Part shown: positions 46,935 to 58,696 of the stretch, one piece after another
How the letters are laid out: each line of letters starts with the position of its first letter
Position numbering within the stretch: position 1 is the first letter of the stretch
DNA from: Isoetes taiwanensis
Taxonomy: Eukaryota; Streptophyta; Lycopodiopsida; Isoetales; Isoetaceae
Direction of reading: 5' to 3'
DNA length: 64,000 nucleotides
Assembly: GCA_021234155.1 (NCBI GenBank)
Contig: JAJEKV010000023.1
Coordinates: 6,037,945-6,101,944, forward strand
Translations under genes and position numbers: made by a program
Notes under the pieces: model-generated
Seen by the model: only the letters and a program-made list of their open reading frames with translations
What the model was told of the DNA's origin: nothing
Database searches by the model: none

Positions 46935-49530
46935 TTGCCCAAGCCAGTAGCAAGGCTCGTTAGGGAGTTCAATGATGTATTTTCGGATCAAATCCGCCAG
47001 CTACCACCTTATAGGGGTGTAGAGTGTGAAATCACACTAGCTCCAGATGCTAAGCCTACCAGTAAGGCACCTTATAGGATGAGCACCCCGGAGTTGATTG
47101 AGCTCAAGAAGCAGCTACAGGAATTGCTTGACCTTGGATTTATTAGAGCAAGTGTGTCTCCCTTTGGAGGACCCATACTCTTCGTGAAGAAGAAGGACGG
47201 GAGTTTAAGAATGTGCATAGATTATCGCCATCTCAACAAGCAGACGATAAAGAATAAGTATGCCTTGCCAAGGGCAGATGATTTGATGGACCAGCTCCAA
47301 GGAGCGAAAGTATTCTCTAAGATTGACTTAAGGTCAGGTTACCATCAAATAAGGATAAAGGAAGAGGATATCCATAAGACCGCCTTTAGAACGCGGTACG
47401 GGCACTGGGAATGCCCCGGCAACTTTCATGCGCCTCATGAACGACATCTTCAGGGAGTTCTTAGATGAGTTTGTCATTGTTTTCTTCGACGACATTCTAG
47501 TCTACAGCAAGTCCATTGAAGATCATTGTCAGCATTTGAGAAGAGTGTTGGAAAAGTTGAGACGACATCGGTTGTATGGGAAGCTCTCCAAATGCCACTT
47601 TGCTACCGAAAGAGTGGAGTACTTGGGCCACGTGATATCAGCGGAAGGGATCTCCACCGACCCCGCAAAGATCGAAGCAGTAGCTGATTGGCCAGCTCCA
47701 AAGAATGTGGCAGAAGTGAGGAGCTTTCTAGGTCTGGCAGGATATTATAGAAAGTTCGTAAAGGACTTCGCTAAGTGGGCGTCCCCCTTGACGGACCTCA
47801 CTAAGAGTGTTAAGGTGAAAGATTGGAGAGCACATTGGCTGGAAAATGTTCAAGCTTCATTTGAAAAGCTTAAGGAAGCCTTAACAACAGCGCCAGTGCT
47901 AGTTCTGCCGGATCCAGATAAGGACAAGCTAGTAGCAACAGATGCAAGTAAGATAGCAACAGGTGGAGTCCTTATGCAAGAAGGAAGAGTAGTAGCATAT
48001 GATTCCAAGAAGTTGAATAACGCCGAGCAGCGTTATCCAACCCATGATCAGGAACTTTTAGCTATTGTGAGAGCTCTTCGTATTTGGAGGCATTATTTGC
48101 TTGGAAGGAAATTTCAGTTAGATACTGATCACCAGAGCCTCCAATACATCTTCACCCAACCACTCCTCAATCTAAGGCAAAGGAGGTGGATGGAATTCCT
48201 AGAAGAGTATGATTTTGAGATTGCTTATAAGCCGGGTAAGTTGAATGTGGTTGCTGATGCTCTCTCTAGAAGACTCCTTGAGACGAGAACACATTGTAAT
48301 GCTATATCGACTCTTTCGAGTGCATATGGCAAGAAAATTGAGGAGACATTACCATCTGATGATGATTTCAAGGAGGTATGGGCAAGCCTCTCTAAGGAGG
48401 CTAGAACAGATAAAGAACGGGAAGCCTTCGAGCATTATAGGAAGGAAGGCAACCTGCTGTACCACAAGGATAAGTTGTGTGTGCCCGAATCGTTAGGAGT
48501 AAGGAAGTTAATTCTTCATGACATACACAACAGCCTAATAGCAGGACATGCGGGGTTTATGAAGACCTACTTCAAGATTCGAAGTAGCTATTTCTGGCCG
48601 GGAATGAAGAAACAGATAGCCAGACATATTCGGGAGTGCCAGTTGTGCCAGCAGACCAAGGCAGAGCAGCTTCGAATTCTGGGAGCCTTGGAACACTTAC
48701 CAGTGCCGAATGCAAAATGGGAAGTGGTAAGCATGGATTTTATCACAGGACTTCCTAGAACTCTACGAGGCAAAGATGCATTAATGGTTGTCGTAGACAA
48801 ATTATCTAAGATGGCACACTTTGTGCCTTGCAAAACTACGGACACAGCCTTAGACACTGCCAAGCTATTTGTAAAGGAGCTTTTTAGACTCCATGGCATG
48901 CCTCGAGAGATAATATCAGACAGAGATTCCAAGTTCATGAGTGCATTCTGGCAAAATCTTTTTGCTACGATCCAGACCAAGCTCTCGATGAGCACGGCAT
49001 ACCATCCTCAGACGGATGGCCAGACGGAGTGGACGAATCGCATCATCGAAGATATGCTTAGAAGTTATGTGTGGAATAAGCAATCCAAGTGGGATGATTA
49101 CATCCACTTGGTAGAATTCGCCTACAATAGTACGAAGCAGGAGTCATCCCAGATGTCTCCCTTCATGATCAATTACGGGTACCAGTGCCTAACCCCGGAT
49201 ACTTGGCACAATCATGTGTCAAAGGTTGAAGTATCCCAGCAGATGTTAGGAGATATGCAGCAGCTGGTGGAAGAAGTAAGGGGGTACTTATTAGCAGCAA
49301 GAAGTCGGCAGAAGAGTGTAGCCGACAGGCACAGGACCGTAAGGGAGTTCAAGGTAGGCGATAGCGTGTGGTTGAAGATCAAGGTAAAGCAAGCTAAGCT
49401 TCGTATTGGCAATGCAAGAAGCTTGCCCCTAGGTGGGCTGGTCCGTTCACGATTTTGGAGAGAGTGGGCTCTCAAGCCTACAAGTTGGATCTTCCGGCCC
49501 ATCTCAAAGTTCACAAGGTCTTCCACGTAA
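46935..49530 (+). pseudogene. Chromovirus RT, RNase H and integrase, frameshifted
   Basis: RT part 1 (46935-47425): [58 protein letters not shown] and [15 protein letters not shown] with the first catalytic Asp. Near 47410 roughly 29 nt are lost, including the usual PFGL.NAP block, and the frame shifts. Part 2 (47428-49530) has the catalytic [19 protein letters not shown] and [12 protein letters not shown]. RNase H follows ([39 protein letters not shown]). Integrase has the H-H-C-C zinc region ([22 protein letters not shown]) and the D,D,E core ([29 protein letters not shown]). The frame breaks again near 49440, before the C-terminal domain. This copy is not functional. Confidence 0.93.
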
Positions 49531-49823
49531 GTTTATTAAAAAGGCACAATCCTAACCCTGATGAGGTCTTGGATACTCCAACTTTGTTGGAAATGACAGA
49601 AGAGCAAGTTGAAATTGTGCCTGAATTGCTTTTTGATAAGTCATTCAAGAAGACTAGGAGGTCTCAGTTCCTCCAGTATTTGGTCAAGTGGAAGCACTTG
49701 CCCGTGGAAGACGCGACATGGGTATTGAAGCAGGACTTGGAGAAGCAATACCCAGAGTTTATGAAGGAGTTTGATGGGCAAGTCGTCTCTGACTTGGTCG
49801 ACCCCGACTTGCCAGGAGGTTAG
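49455..49823 (+). pseudogene. Integrase C-terminal domain with chromodomain
   Basis: The tail of integrase ([27 protein letters not shown]) is followed by a chromodomain: VPELLFDKSFKKTRRSQFLQ, YLVKWKHLP, EDATW and EKQYPEFMKEF. The chromodomain places the element among the plant chromoviruses (Tekay/Reina/Galadriel side rather than CRM, by its canonical look). In the family it directs integration to methylated histone H3. It is out of frame with the rest of integrase in this copy. Confidence 0.88.
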
Positions 49824-50654
49824 CTTAGTATGTTTCTTAGCTAGCCTTAGCTCTGGCAGATGTATTCTAGCTAGTGGAATACATATGCCAGAATCTTGGA
49901 ACATGTGGGCGATGATGAGATAAGCCTTTAAGGCATTCTCTAGGCCAACATGCACCAAGAGGTGCGCATGACCAATAGGGTTATGCGAGAGAGGAAGTGA
50001 GGCATGATGCGCGATGATGGGACATTGGTCGGATGCTCTCTATGCCACGATGCGGGGCTCGCACACCTGGCCATAGGGGGGTCATGGTGAAGGTCAAAGT
50101 GATCATGCGCGATGATGGGATCGTGAGACGTTCCCTAGCTTAAAACCCTTGGGGCATGATGCACTAGGGGTACTCGGCACCGGGTAACCGAGTACAAGGT
50201 AGCACTTGATCATGGGCGATGATGGGATCATCTTAAATGGTCCTTAAGCTCAAATCCGAAAGGGCCATGATCGAGTGCAAGGTATTAGGTAAGGGGGGTG
50301 GTCCCCTAAAACCACAAATTTATTAACTAAACTAACGTAATGTGCTACTCGTGCAGGCAAGTGAGAAGCGAGCATCGAGGAGGGGCGCATTACGAGAAGA
50401 TGGGGGAACCATGATTTAGATTTAAATTATGAACCCTAATAACTCTTATAATAATGTTTTGATTTATTATAAGGAGTAACCTTATTAAGGCTATATAATT
50501 TTGTATAGATACAAATATAGCCTAAAATTTTGACAATTAACTCTTAATAGGAAGCTGATCGTTTAAAATTAAATTAAGATTGTATACTTATGTTGTTTTG
50601 CAGGGATAGGGTAGGTTCGCCACCTTAGCGCAATGCTGAGGACATCATTGTCCT
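49824..50654. other. Chromovirus 3' untranslated region
   Basis: AT- and G-rich non-coding DNA between the chromodomain and the polypurine tract. The motifs gcgatgatggga and tcatgcgcgatg recur several times (49980-50240). No ORF is convincing. Confidence 0.6.
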
Positions 50655-50667
50655 AAGGGGGGAAGAA
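50655..50667 (+). promoter_or_regulatory. Polypurine tract
   Basis: aaggggggaagaa lies directly before the 3' LTR start tgtgacgttcc, as expected for the plus-strand primer of an LTR retrotransposon. Confidence 0.88.
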
Positions 50668-51303
50668 TGTGACGTTCCAGGGGAATATACGCCATGAATA
50701 CGTATATTCCTGGACCCGTCACTATACAAGTCTACACATGTAGCCTTGTATACCTTAGAAGTGGCAAGGGGCACATATCTAAGTTAATTGTCTAACTTAG
50801 ATAACCTTAGGATAAGGCCCTTTTCCACATGGCCTTATCCTATTGGGCAACTGCCACACGGCCCATCCTAGTGGTGCCACGTGGCATCCCATGTGGGCCC
50901 TCACCTATATTGGCTCAACCCTAACCCTAGACCCCTTTTCCTGACTCTAGCACCTGAACACTCATCCACGCTTTTCAAAAACCCCGTTTTCGGCATCGCT
51001 CATCGTAGCATAGCACCGTGCGGCAGCCCCCCCGAAGTGTGTGCATGATCGTGGAGGGAGCACGACTTCGACCACGTCAAGGAGCAATGGAGACACCAGG
51101 GATAGGAGGAAGTGCGTCTGGAGCAGGTAGATGGGGTAGAGTTCATAGTGGTTCATCTGGAAGTTAGTACTCCAGATGGGTCTGTATGTTGTATCTAGAG
51201 TAGAGCCATCCTAGAACCTTTGTTGAACATCTTGAACCCTAATCAAGGAACCCTAACTGTAAGTTAGATATGTATGATTAGGTTAAGATGTTCTTATGAT
51301 GTT
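50668..51303 (+). repeat. Chromovirus 3' LTR, truncated to its first 636 bp
   Basis: Aligns with 37761 to about 38397 of the 5' LTR and then stops at atgatgtta. A dispersed repeat starts directly after it. The remaining 1.3 kb of the LTR is not found downstream. Confidence 0.88.
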
Positions 51304-51590
51304 AAGTTGAATGCACCTGCCCGCAGGTACCATGGACCTGCAGGGCTTGTGAGAATGAAGTACCAGGGCAGCAGACCCTGGTATGGTCATGCGCGGTTGA
51401 ACCGCGCGGTTCAGATGCATGCCCGAATGGCATCGGATGCATGCCCGAATGGCATGGCCGGGTTGATGCCTCCCATCGCATTCGGATGGCCATGGCGTGG
51501 CTGATTACGGGAGTCCGGAAAGACCGAGCCAAATCTGTCCAGAAAGACCGGATCCCGTACTCTAAATACGGGGATCCCTTGTACTACAGA
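51304..51590 (+). repeat. Dispersed GC-rich repeat, copy 1
   Basis: Matches 52602-52855 in the same orientation. It contains the perfect palindrome TGAACCGCGCGGTTCA, a 22-bp tandem duplication (gatgcatgcccgaatggcat) and paired aaagaccg motifs. It lies exactly at the 3' LTR breakpoint. The class is unknown. Confidence 0.75.
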
Positions 51591-52601
51591 AGAACACTGA
51601 AGCAGCTAAGTAAGCAAGAGTTGTTTTGTCCTATGCACCAACAATAAACAGTGATGGTTTGAGAGATGCTGATTTAAAAAGCCAAAGAGGGTAAGCCCTG
51701 CAGATCTCTGCAATGATTAGATCTATGTCAGTCTTAACCTTTGTCACTAAAATCGATTTGTATATCTTGTAGTGATGTTCAGGAAGGCTAAAGAATGCAA
51801 ATCTGTACTAAATCTCCTTAGGTGGATGCATATTGTATTTGCATTCCGTTCCACTTCAGGATTCTGCAATATGGATGTCACATTATGAATAAGCTTTTCT
51901 GATTCAAGCATTATTTCTGATTCAAGAGCATGACAACCTTGCAATTAACGGAAAAAGGTGATTTGCCACATCTATTGACTAGGTATTTTAAGGCTTTGAG
52001 ATTCTTGTCAATATGACTACTTCCTAACTTACGATCATGTTTGCAAGGATGCGAGGTAATAAGATGTTTCTAATGCCTAGACGATACTATTTTTTGGACT
52101 GTTGGTCTTTTTTTACTTCAATTTTGTTTCGATTAACATGTTTCTAATGCCTAAATGATACTATTTTTTGGACTGTTGGTCTTTATTTCAATTTTGTTTC
52201 AATTTCAGATTGTCTGGAAGGGCCGTTCTTTTAGGGGCACAAGAATTGTGATCAGCAACCAAAGGTACATTATGCTAGGCTAGTTAATTGGCTAAATATG
52301 AAAGATATAGCATTAGATCTTGTATTGCTCAAAGATCTAGCACTGTGCAAGGAAGATATTAAAATCCACTCTCTTCATGTGATGTTTTGCCAGAATATAT
52401 TATGTTTGGTACGTTGTGACAATAACTTTGTAAACATACCTGGTCCAACTCGGGGTCGTCCTCCTCTGCCTCCATGCCTGCTGCTGCCCTGGCGCTTCAG
52501 TGGGTCGGAATGAAAGGAGCATAAAAAATTCAGAGCAAAATGGCCACAAATCAAACCATTGCGAATTCCGTTCCCGCTCGCCCGAAAATACCACCTTACG
52601 T
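51591..52601. other. Spacer between dispersed repeats; possible first exon
   Basis: AT-rich. A segment of about 76 bp (gtttctaatgcctaaatgat ... ttggactgttggtctt) is tandemly duplicated at 52064-52205. On the minus strand 52475-52440 reads an ATG, 12 codons (MEAEEDDPELDQ) and a strong donor gtatgt, so it could be the first exon of a host gene, but no second exon is seen. Confidence 0.35.
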
Positions 52602-52860
52602 CAGTTGAATGCACGCCCGCAGGTACCACGGACCTGCAGGGCTTGTGAGAATGAAGTACCAGGGCAGCAGACCCTCGTATGATCATGCGCGGTTGAACCG
52701 TGCGGTTCAGATGCATGCCCGAATGGCATCGGATGCATGCCCGAATGGCATGGCCAGGTTGATGCCTCCCATCACATTCGGATGGCCATGGCGTGGCTGA
52801 TTACGGGAGTCTGGAAAGACCGAGCCAAATCTGTCCAGAAAGTCTAAATACGGGGGTCCA
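52602..52860 (+). repeat. Dispersed GC-rich repeat, copy 2
   Basis: Second copy of 51304-51590. It lacks about 15 bp near its right end (accggatcccgtact) and has several C-to-T changes, including one in the central palindrome. Confidence 0.75.
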
Positions 52861-52875
52861 CTTCAGTCACAACAT

Positions 52876-53322
52876 CTACTTTCTCATGTCCTGAAGCCAA
52901 GGGGTAGATGGAAGATTTCCATTTCTTACGGCAAAAGTGGAAACCCCAATAACATAAGCCTGGGTTTTAAGATCGGACCCATCTGCTTTAATTGCTGCTC
53001 TAACATAAATGTTTACATCATTTGGGTCTTCTAGAGTATTCTTCAGGCCATCAACTACAATTTGAAAAGGACCAACCCCATCAAAGCCAGATTTGGCTTC
53101 TACTTCTTCTGCAAACTCTTCCATGGCATCTGCAGCAACGTGCCTCCCTGGGTCTTCAGAGACTATCTTGCCATAATTTATAAGAGCCCTGATAATCTCT
53201 AATGTCTCCAACGAATTGGTTTCTTGATAGTATTGGTACTTGACAGCATCATAATCTTCAACGAATTTTTGTGCCAGTACCTTTTGTTCTTTGAGAAAAG
53301 ATGCCATAATATAGAGAAACAA
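52876..53322 (-). CDS. Unknown 148-residue ORF beside a short LTR
   Basis: Open on the minus strand, probably starting at ATG 53307 (MASFLKEQKVLAQKF). The text is protein-like and acidic (LETLEIIRALINYGKIVSED, AADAMEEFAEEVEAKSGFDG, YVRAAIKADGSDLKTQAYVI). I do not recognise the family; it is not gag, protease or RT as I know them. It lies about 180 bp downstream, on the same strand, of a primer-binding site and a short LTR, so it may be carried by a non-autonomous LTR element, or be a host exon. Confidence 0.45.
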   Translation of the reverse strand: MFLYIMASFLKEQKVLAQKFVEDYDAVKYQYYQETNSLETLEIIRALINYGKIVSEDPGRHVAADAMEEFAEEVEAKSGFDGVGPFQIVVDGLKNTLEDPNDVNIYVRAAIKADGSDLKTQAYVIGVSTFAVRNGNLPSTPWLQDMRK

Positions 53323-53488
53323 GCCGTTGTTACAGTTTGAGCTTTTGAGATGAATACCTTAAATCTTTTCTTTAATCGAGTCTTCAATAGAAGCAGTTTA
53401 TTCTATCTGGAATTCTTCATTTCGGGAGGAGGGTCCCCTACTTGGTCCTTCATAGCTTTTCTCCCAGGATCGGATTAAGAGCACACGT

Positions 53489-53500
53489 GCTCTGATACCA
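53489..53500 (-). promoter_or_regulatory. Primer-binding site on the minus strand
   Basis: TGGTATCAGAGC on the minus strand, the initiator tRNA-Met complement, directly after an LTR end that reads ..atttatCA. Confidence 0.75.
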
Positions 53501-53672
53501 TGATAAATTACAAAAAGTGGAAGAAATGGATTGATCTAGCTGGAAAAGCCCCAGCCATGGCTCACATATATATAAGAACAAAACTAAAAAGGTATGTGTC
53601 CATTCATGTGGATTGCCCTGTTGGCAGATCCACGTCATTGATCCAGGATGCTTGATCATCCTTTCTTCAACA
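53501..53672 (-). repeat. Short LTR (about 172 bp), TRIM-like or small Copia
   Basis: On the minus strand it begins TGTTGAAGAAAGG, contains a TATA-like tatatatatg and ends in CA at the PBS. The size suits TRIM elements or small Copia LTRs. No second LTR was found, so the left border is a guess from the TGTT start. Confidence 0.5.
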
Positions 53673-54330
53673 TTGCCGAATCAATCTTTTGCCTGGTCCG
53701 TCCTAAAAAAGATATGTCTTATTTAGACCTTGTCTATTTTTATAGCTTCTGTACAGGTGCCTATGTTTTTTTATCCCAATATTTATTACAATGGTTAAAC
53801 CACATCTATCCTATTGTTTAAGTTCGGTTTTTCCGAGGTCCCGAAAAGTTTTTGGAATTTTTTTTAAGGTTAATTTCCTAAGATTATGAAGATTTTGGCT
53901 GCCGGCACACATTCCCGGTTATCCAAAAATCGGGATGTTTTTTTTCTCGATTTTTTTAGGGTCTAATTTTCCCTTCCTCCTACGATTTTAGGTTCCCTAT
54001 TTTTTGTCTGTTTTCTGTTTGGGCTCGATTGCAGGTGGCGAGGAGGCCCGGCTTATGCCTCTTTGGGCTCGATTGCAGGTGGCGAGGAGGCCCGGCTTAT
54101 GCCATGCCACGAAGTGAAGATTTCGCTGTGGCCTTTGAGGATATTTGGACTATAAGGCATCAAACCCTAGCAGTATCCAGGTGATCCGGCAAGAAATTTT
54201 GAGATTTCGCAGTATCCAGGTGATCCGGCACTATCCAGGTGAGCTAAGTGAAGATTTCGCTGTGGCCTTTGAGGAGCCGGGTCTGTATAGGAGAAGCGCT
54301 GTGATGTTTTAATTTGCCAAGACCTGATAT
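53673..54330. repeat. Short tandem duplications in non-coding DNA
   Basis: A 44-bp unit (tttgggctcgattgcaggtg...) occurs at 54018 and 54062. Nearby, gtgaagatttcgctgtggcc occurs twice (54115, 54248) and ccaggtgatccggca twice. No gene is seen. Confidence 0.65.
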
Positions 54331-57300
54331 TGCCAAGCCAGGATTATCTCTTTTTAAATTCCTTTTTACGCCGCTATTGTTTTGAATAACTTTTCTTTTG
54401 CTGCAGGTAGGAGCAAATAAATTGAAGAGGGATTTGGTTGAAGTTGATTTGATGCAATGGTTGGATGGATCTAGGACGTGGCCAGCAAATTCCAATATTC
54501 CAAAGAGTGAATCCCTTCTGCTCCAACTTATATGCAGATCTAAGTTCCCTTTGATGCCGATGGTAATTAATTTGCAGATTTGTTTCTTTTCTAGCTATTT
54601 AGCTTTCTGTTGCCCATGCTTTGTTTTGTTTTGAGCTTATGTAACAGCTGGAAAAAACGGTTTTGGGACTAATCATAGATGCCCATCTCAGATGCAGACC
54701 TCATGTTCCAGATTTGGATTTCGAAGCTACATTCCGGTTGTTATGTGGACGTTTTTAAGATGCTAATACCCTAGAGGTATCAGGTTTTTTCTGATCAAGA
54801 GCATTTCTTAGAGCATATTAATTAGATTTGATGAATGTGGTACTGACCGGTCTAATAGAGCATTGGAATCCACAGATGATTTATGCTTCTAAAGTTCTTA
54901 TAAATCTTCTTCAGCTAGCATAAACATATCTGGTTTGTAAGCTTTGTCAAAGATGCTATATCTGGATTGGCTCTAGCTCACAGAATTCAACTTCTTTGTC
55001 CATCTCCCTTTTTGGTCTCCTTTGTCCATCTGCCTTTTTGTTCGAAACTCCTTAGGCTCACATTCTTAAATCTAACATTTGCAAGTTTCCAAGTAGTTGA
55101 TTAGCCTTTTCTTTCCAGGTACTTGATTGTTGTTGATTTGTGTCATTGTGTAATATAGATCATCTTATTAGTGAAGCTGTATCACTTCTGAATAACATAT
55201 GACTTGATTATTCTTAGGAAAACCACTCGAAATTATGAGTTTTGCTCTTCTCATACTTTATATATATTGGACCTGATAAAGAGTCAGAGAACAATGCTCT
55301 ATAATACAATACATCTCAACAAAGATAAGTGCACCTTTTGCTCCTCTCTCAATATACATTGATATACATTCCAAAATGGCTGCAGATTGTTCAGATATGT
55401 CAAAACACATTACGCAGAAAGAATTACTGGAATGAGTATGCAGCAATGAGGATTGCACAATCTAAAACATGTACCACATATTCCAAAGGGTAAGCGTTCT
55501 AATTTGTTATGCAGCTTGCAGAAAATATAATATGAACGTTCTTCCATGCTAACAGCGGGTTCATGGATACAGTTCTAAGGTGACGGATACAGTTCTAATA
55601 ACTCTTGAACTTTAAAGTGGGTCATTCAGACCCCAGGTGGTGAGGCTGAAGGTGGTGTATGCAGTTCCATTAACTCCTAAACTACAAGGTTCTTGCAGAT
55701 TTATGTGTGCATACCGATTAGCTTGAATATATGGTGGTGAGTAGACGGAGACTATGACATGAAAATAATTTAACAATAAATAGGCTCTCCAAAATATCTG
55801 ACATACAATTGTGATAGCTTCCCTTGGCATGTTTAGAGTTGTACTAATATTGCGCAATAAAAGCTTATGTTTTTCACCATGGTTTAGGTGAGAAGGGCGA
55901 AAAGATTAAACAACTGACATCTCGAGTATAGAAGAGGTATATTTGCTTCTGGAGCTTTCACAGATGACATTAGAAGAGCCTGCTACCTTCTCTTTATTGA
56001 TTTGTTGCAATGCAGTTGCTTTGGATGTCTGACATATTCAACGCATCCTAGAGTGTCCTTGCCTTGCATGGAGTAGCAATTTATAGATTCTGCTGTATGC
56101 CTGGGGTTCAACCAAGAAATGAGCCCAAAAGAAGCTGACTGGTATAGCCAGCATAAATAAGATCTACACACATATTACTTTGTTGCAATGTCCCAATACA
56201 ATTGTTGTATGTTTGTCTAGATGCTCTTTTAAAATCTCAGATTAAATAAGATGTTGCAATAGGTGCTCTTTTGAAATTTCAGATTAAATAACATGTCACG
56301 CAAAGGTAATTTGATTTCGAAATTATTCTGATCAAGAAAAGATTATTTCCATAATGTCTACGCATAAAGGACATAATCTACTATTCATAGCAGTGACAAA
56401 CTATTTTTTCTGGTTAGAATTTATCTCTTTTCTATTTGAGGTTTTCTGCACTGCTCTCAACGTTCTAAGTTATGGAAAAAAATGCACATCTTACAGCATA
56501 TTTGTTATTGAATACGTTGTTCACATCGTCCAAACACTCACTTTCAATCTAAAATTTTAGAACAAAGTAGTTTCTAAGAAATTCAAGATAATTTGTTAAT
56601 GGGAAGCACGCATTTTGCATCGCATTTATCCAGATGGATTCTTTTGGGTTGTCATTTGCATCACTATTTGTTTGGAATGTAGTTGAAACGGGAATGCCTT
56701 AATAAAAGAAGTACTATCTATGTCGTTTCACTTTAGATTCAACAAAACTAACAATTAAGGCCACTTCGTTCCTTTAGTGTGGGGAATTTAAATTTGAGCT
56801 GATTTTATACAATTGAATCATTCTTCTATGAGTTGCCGCTTCCGTTTCGGTCACATGATTCCCATTTCAACGTTCTCATGCTATCAGTTCCTTTTTGATC
56901 ACATGATGTCCATTTCAATATTCCTATGCTAGCATTCAATTAGCTAGATCGTTAGTTCAATAACAAATTCTTATGGTGTACGGTAATAATTTCATTCCAA
57001 GTATCCTGTTATTTTTCCATGCCATAGCACAAGCTCTAGGATCACCAATGGACAAGCGCAATCAATCAATATCTTGCATATCAATTCACTCGAGTTTTGC
57101 AAAATCTTCTAAATTTCTTCCATGGTCAACTTTACAATTTTTATAAGGATATCGAGATGGGCTTTTCTTTTAGTATACTAGCATAACCAATTGTGCATAC
57201 CCTTTTTTCTCCCAAAACATTGTCAGTACCAACCATTGCAAGAGGATAGTCCTTTATAATATATGAGCATGTTCTTAGAAACATGAATGGAGATGTAGCA

Positions 57301-58696
57301 CTTGAATCTTGGGAACTAAGGAACAATCTTCACGTTAAAGCCAATGAATGATTGATACAACTCAAACCCTAAGGAACAATCTTCACATTAAAGCCAATGA
57401 ATGATTGATGCAACTCCAACTACAACTATAAAGGATGGATACAATTTTAGATACCACTAGATACACTTATAACTATACTTTTGGTCTACAATACAATCTG
57501 GATGACGTTGATGTTATTTATATATGACCTTGGCAAATCTCATACATTGGGGTAATATCCTAAAGAATGCCTAGCATTTTTCATGCCCAACGCACATTAT
57601 CCCAATATTGTAAATTGCATTGATCTTTAAATTGTCGCTAGAGCCCACTTATCATTGTGCTCATCATTTCCGTTCATATATAGCAATTAGCACCATTAAT
57701 GAAGAATATTACCCCCATACTTACAGATTGTTTTGAGAATGAGCAATGTCATGCTTCGTACACTAGCTTCTACATCGAGAAAGACACATGGCTTTCTCTA
57801 AATGACAAGCTTCTAGCAACAGTTTACGATCTACACATCTTATTCATTCCAACAAGATTGCTATGCAACACAATTTCATTCAAATCAATGTCACGTTGTA
57901 ACTCTTTTGCTTCTCTATAAAAATGGCACTACATAGTATCCCAATATAAGATCTTATTGCTAAAGCCCAGCACTTATTGAAAGTCATTTACAAACACGAA
58001 AGGGCTTCCTATGTTTCCATATTACCAAGCTCCAAACTCATAATTTGATAGATGTCTTTCTAATCAATGTTGCAAAATGCTCTTCAAGTAAAATAAAAGA
58101 CTTCTGCAGTCTTTTCTAACAAGAAAACCCCTTCTCCACACTTACAAACATGAAAGTGCTTCCTATGCTTTCATATTACCAAGTTTCAAATCGATAAATT
58201 TGTATATGCCTCTCTAAGTGATGTTATAAAATGCTCTTCAAGCTGTTTGCTAAAGCCCAACAATGTCAGACATATGTTATCTATTATGTTTAATTTGCTT
58301 TCACATCCTCCTTATTGCTATTTTGGAAATATCTTTCAAAGAGTCTTCATCCTATGCTTATAGGAGAGGTTAAGGATGAACTATCTCAGGCAATACTTAA
58401 GAAAAATCCATAGATTACAAACATGTGTTCAGAGCACAAATCAAGATGCTCAAAAATTTGAATCATAATTCATCTCAATTACTTGCATATCAAACCACAA
58501 AAGGGTTTCTATGGTCATTCAAGTTCAATGGGTTGTGAGTATTTGTACGTGGTCCAACATAACATAATCAAGTTTAAGTCCAAATACCACATACACAAAA
58601 TTTATATATTGAATTCGATGTCAATAAATTACCCGGCATGAAACAACCACCTCTTCAAACGTTGAAAAGCCCGGCAACGCCGGGCACCATAACTAG
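54331..58696 (+). other. AT-rich region ending in a Helitron 3' end
   Basis: No convincing gene. Small direct repeats occur: about 52 bp at 57321-57425 (ggaacaatcttcac..), about 40 bp near 56223/56261, and a diverged pair at about 57990 and 58150. The right border is the Helitron-like end described separately; how far left the Helitron reaches is not known. Confidence 0.4.
58669..58696 (+). mobile_element. Helitron 3' terminus
   Basis: A perfect 7-bp-arm hairpin (gcccggc-aac-gccgggc, 58669-58685) stands 7 bp before CTAG (58693-58696), which is followed by T. Helitrons end in CTRR preceded by such a hairpin and insert between A and T. I did not find the TC 5' end or a Rep/helicase gene. Confidence 0.55.

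Larger units (their letters stand above)
37761..51303 (+). mobile_element. Ty3 chromovirus with extra histone H3-like ORF, nested and truncated
   Basis: A 13.5-kb element made of: 5' LTR, PBS, H3-like ORF, unknown ORF2 (split by a 1.87-kb insertion), gag, RT-RNase H-integrase, chromodomain, PPT and the first 636 bp of the 3' LTR. LTR ends are TG..CA. The integrase-last order and C-terminal chromodomain identify a Ty3 chromovirus. LTRs differ at roughly two dozen sites over 630 bp by eye, so it is not young. It sits inside the Copia element and contains a CACTA-like fragment, giving the order Copia, then chromovirus, then CACTA-like fragment. The last 1.3 kb of the 3' LTR is missing. Confidence 0.88.
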
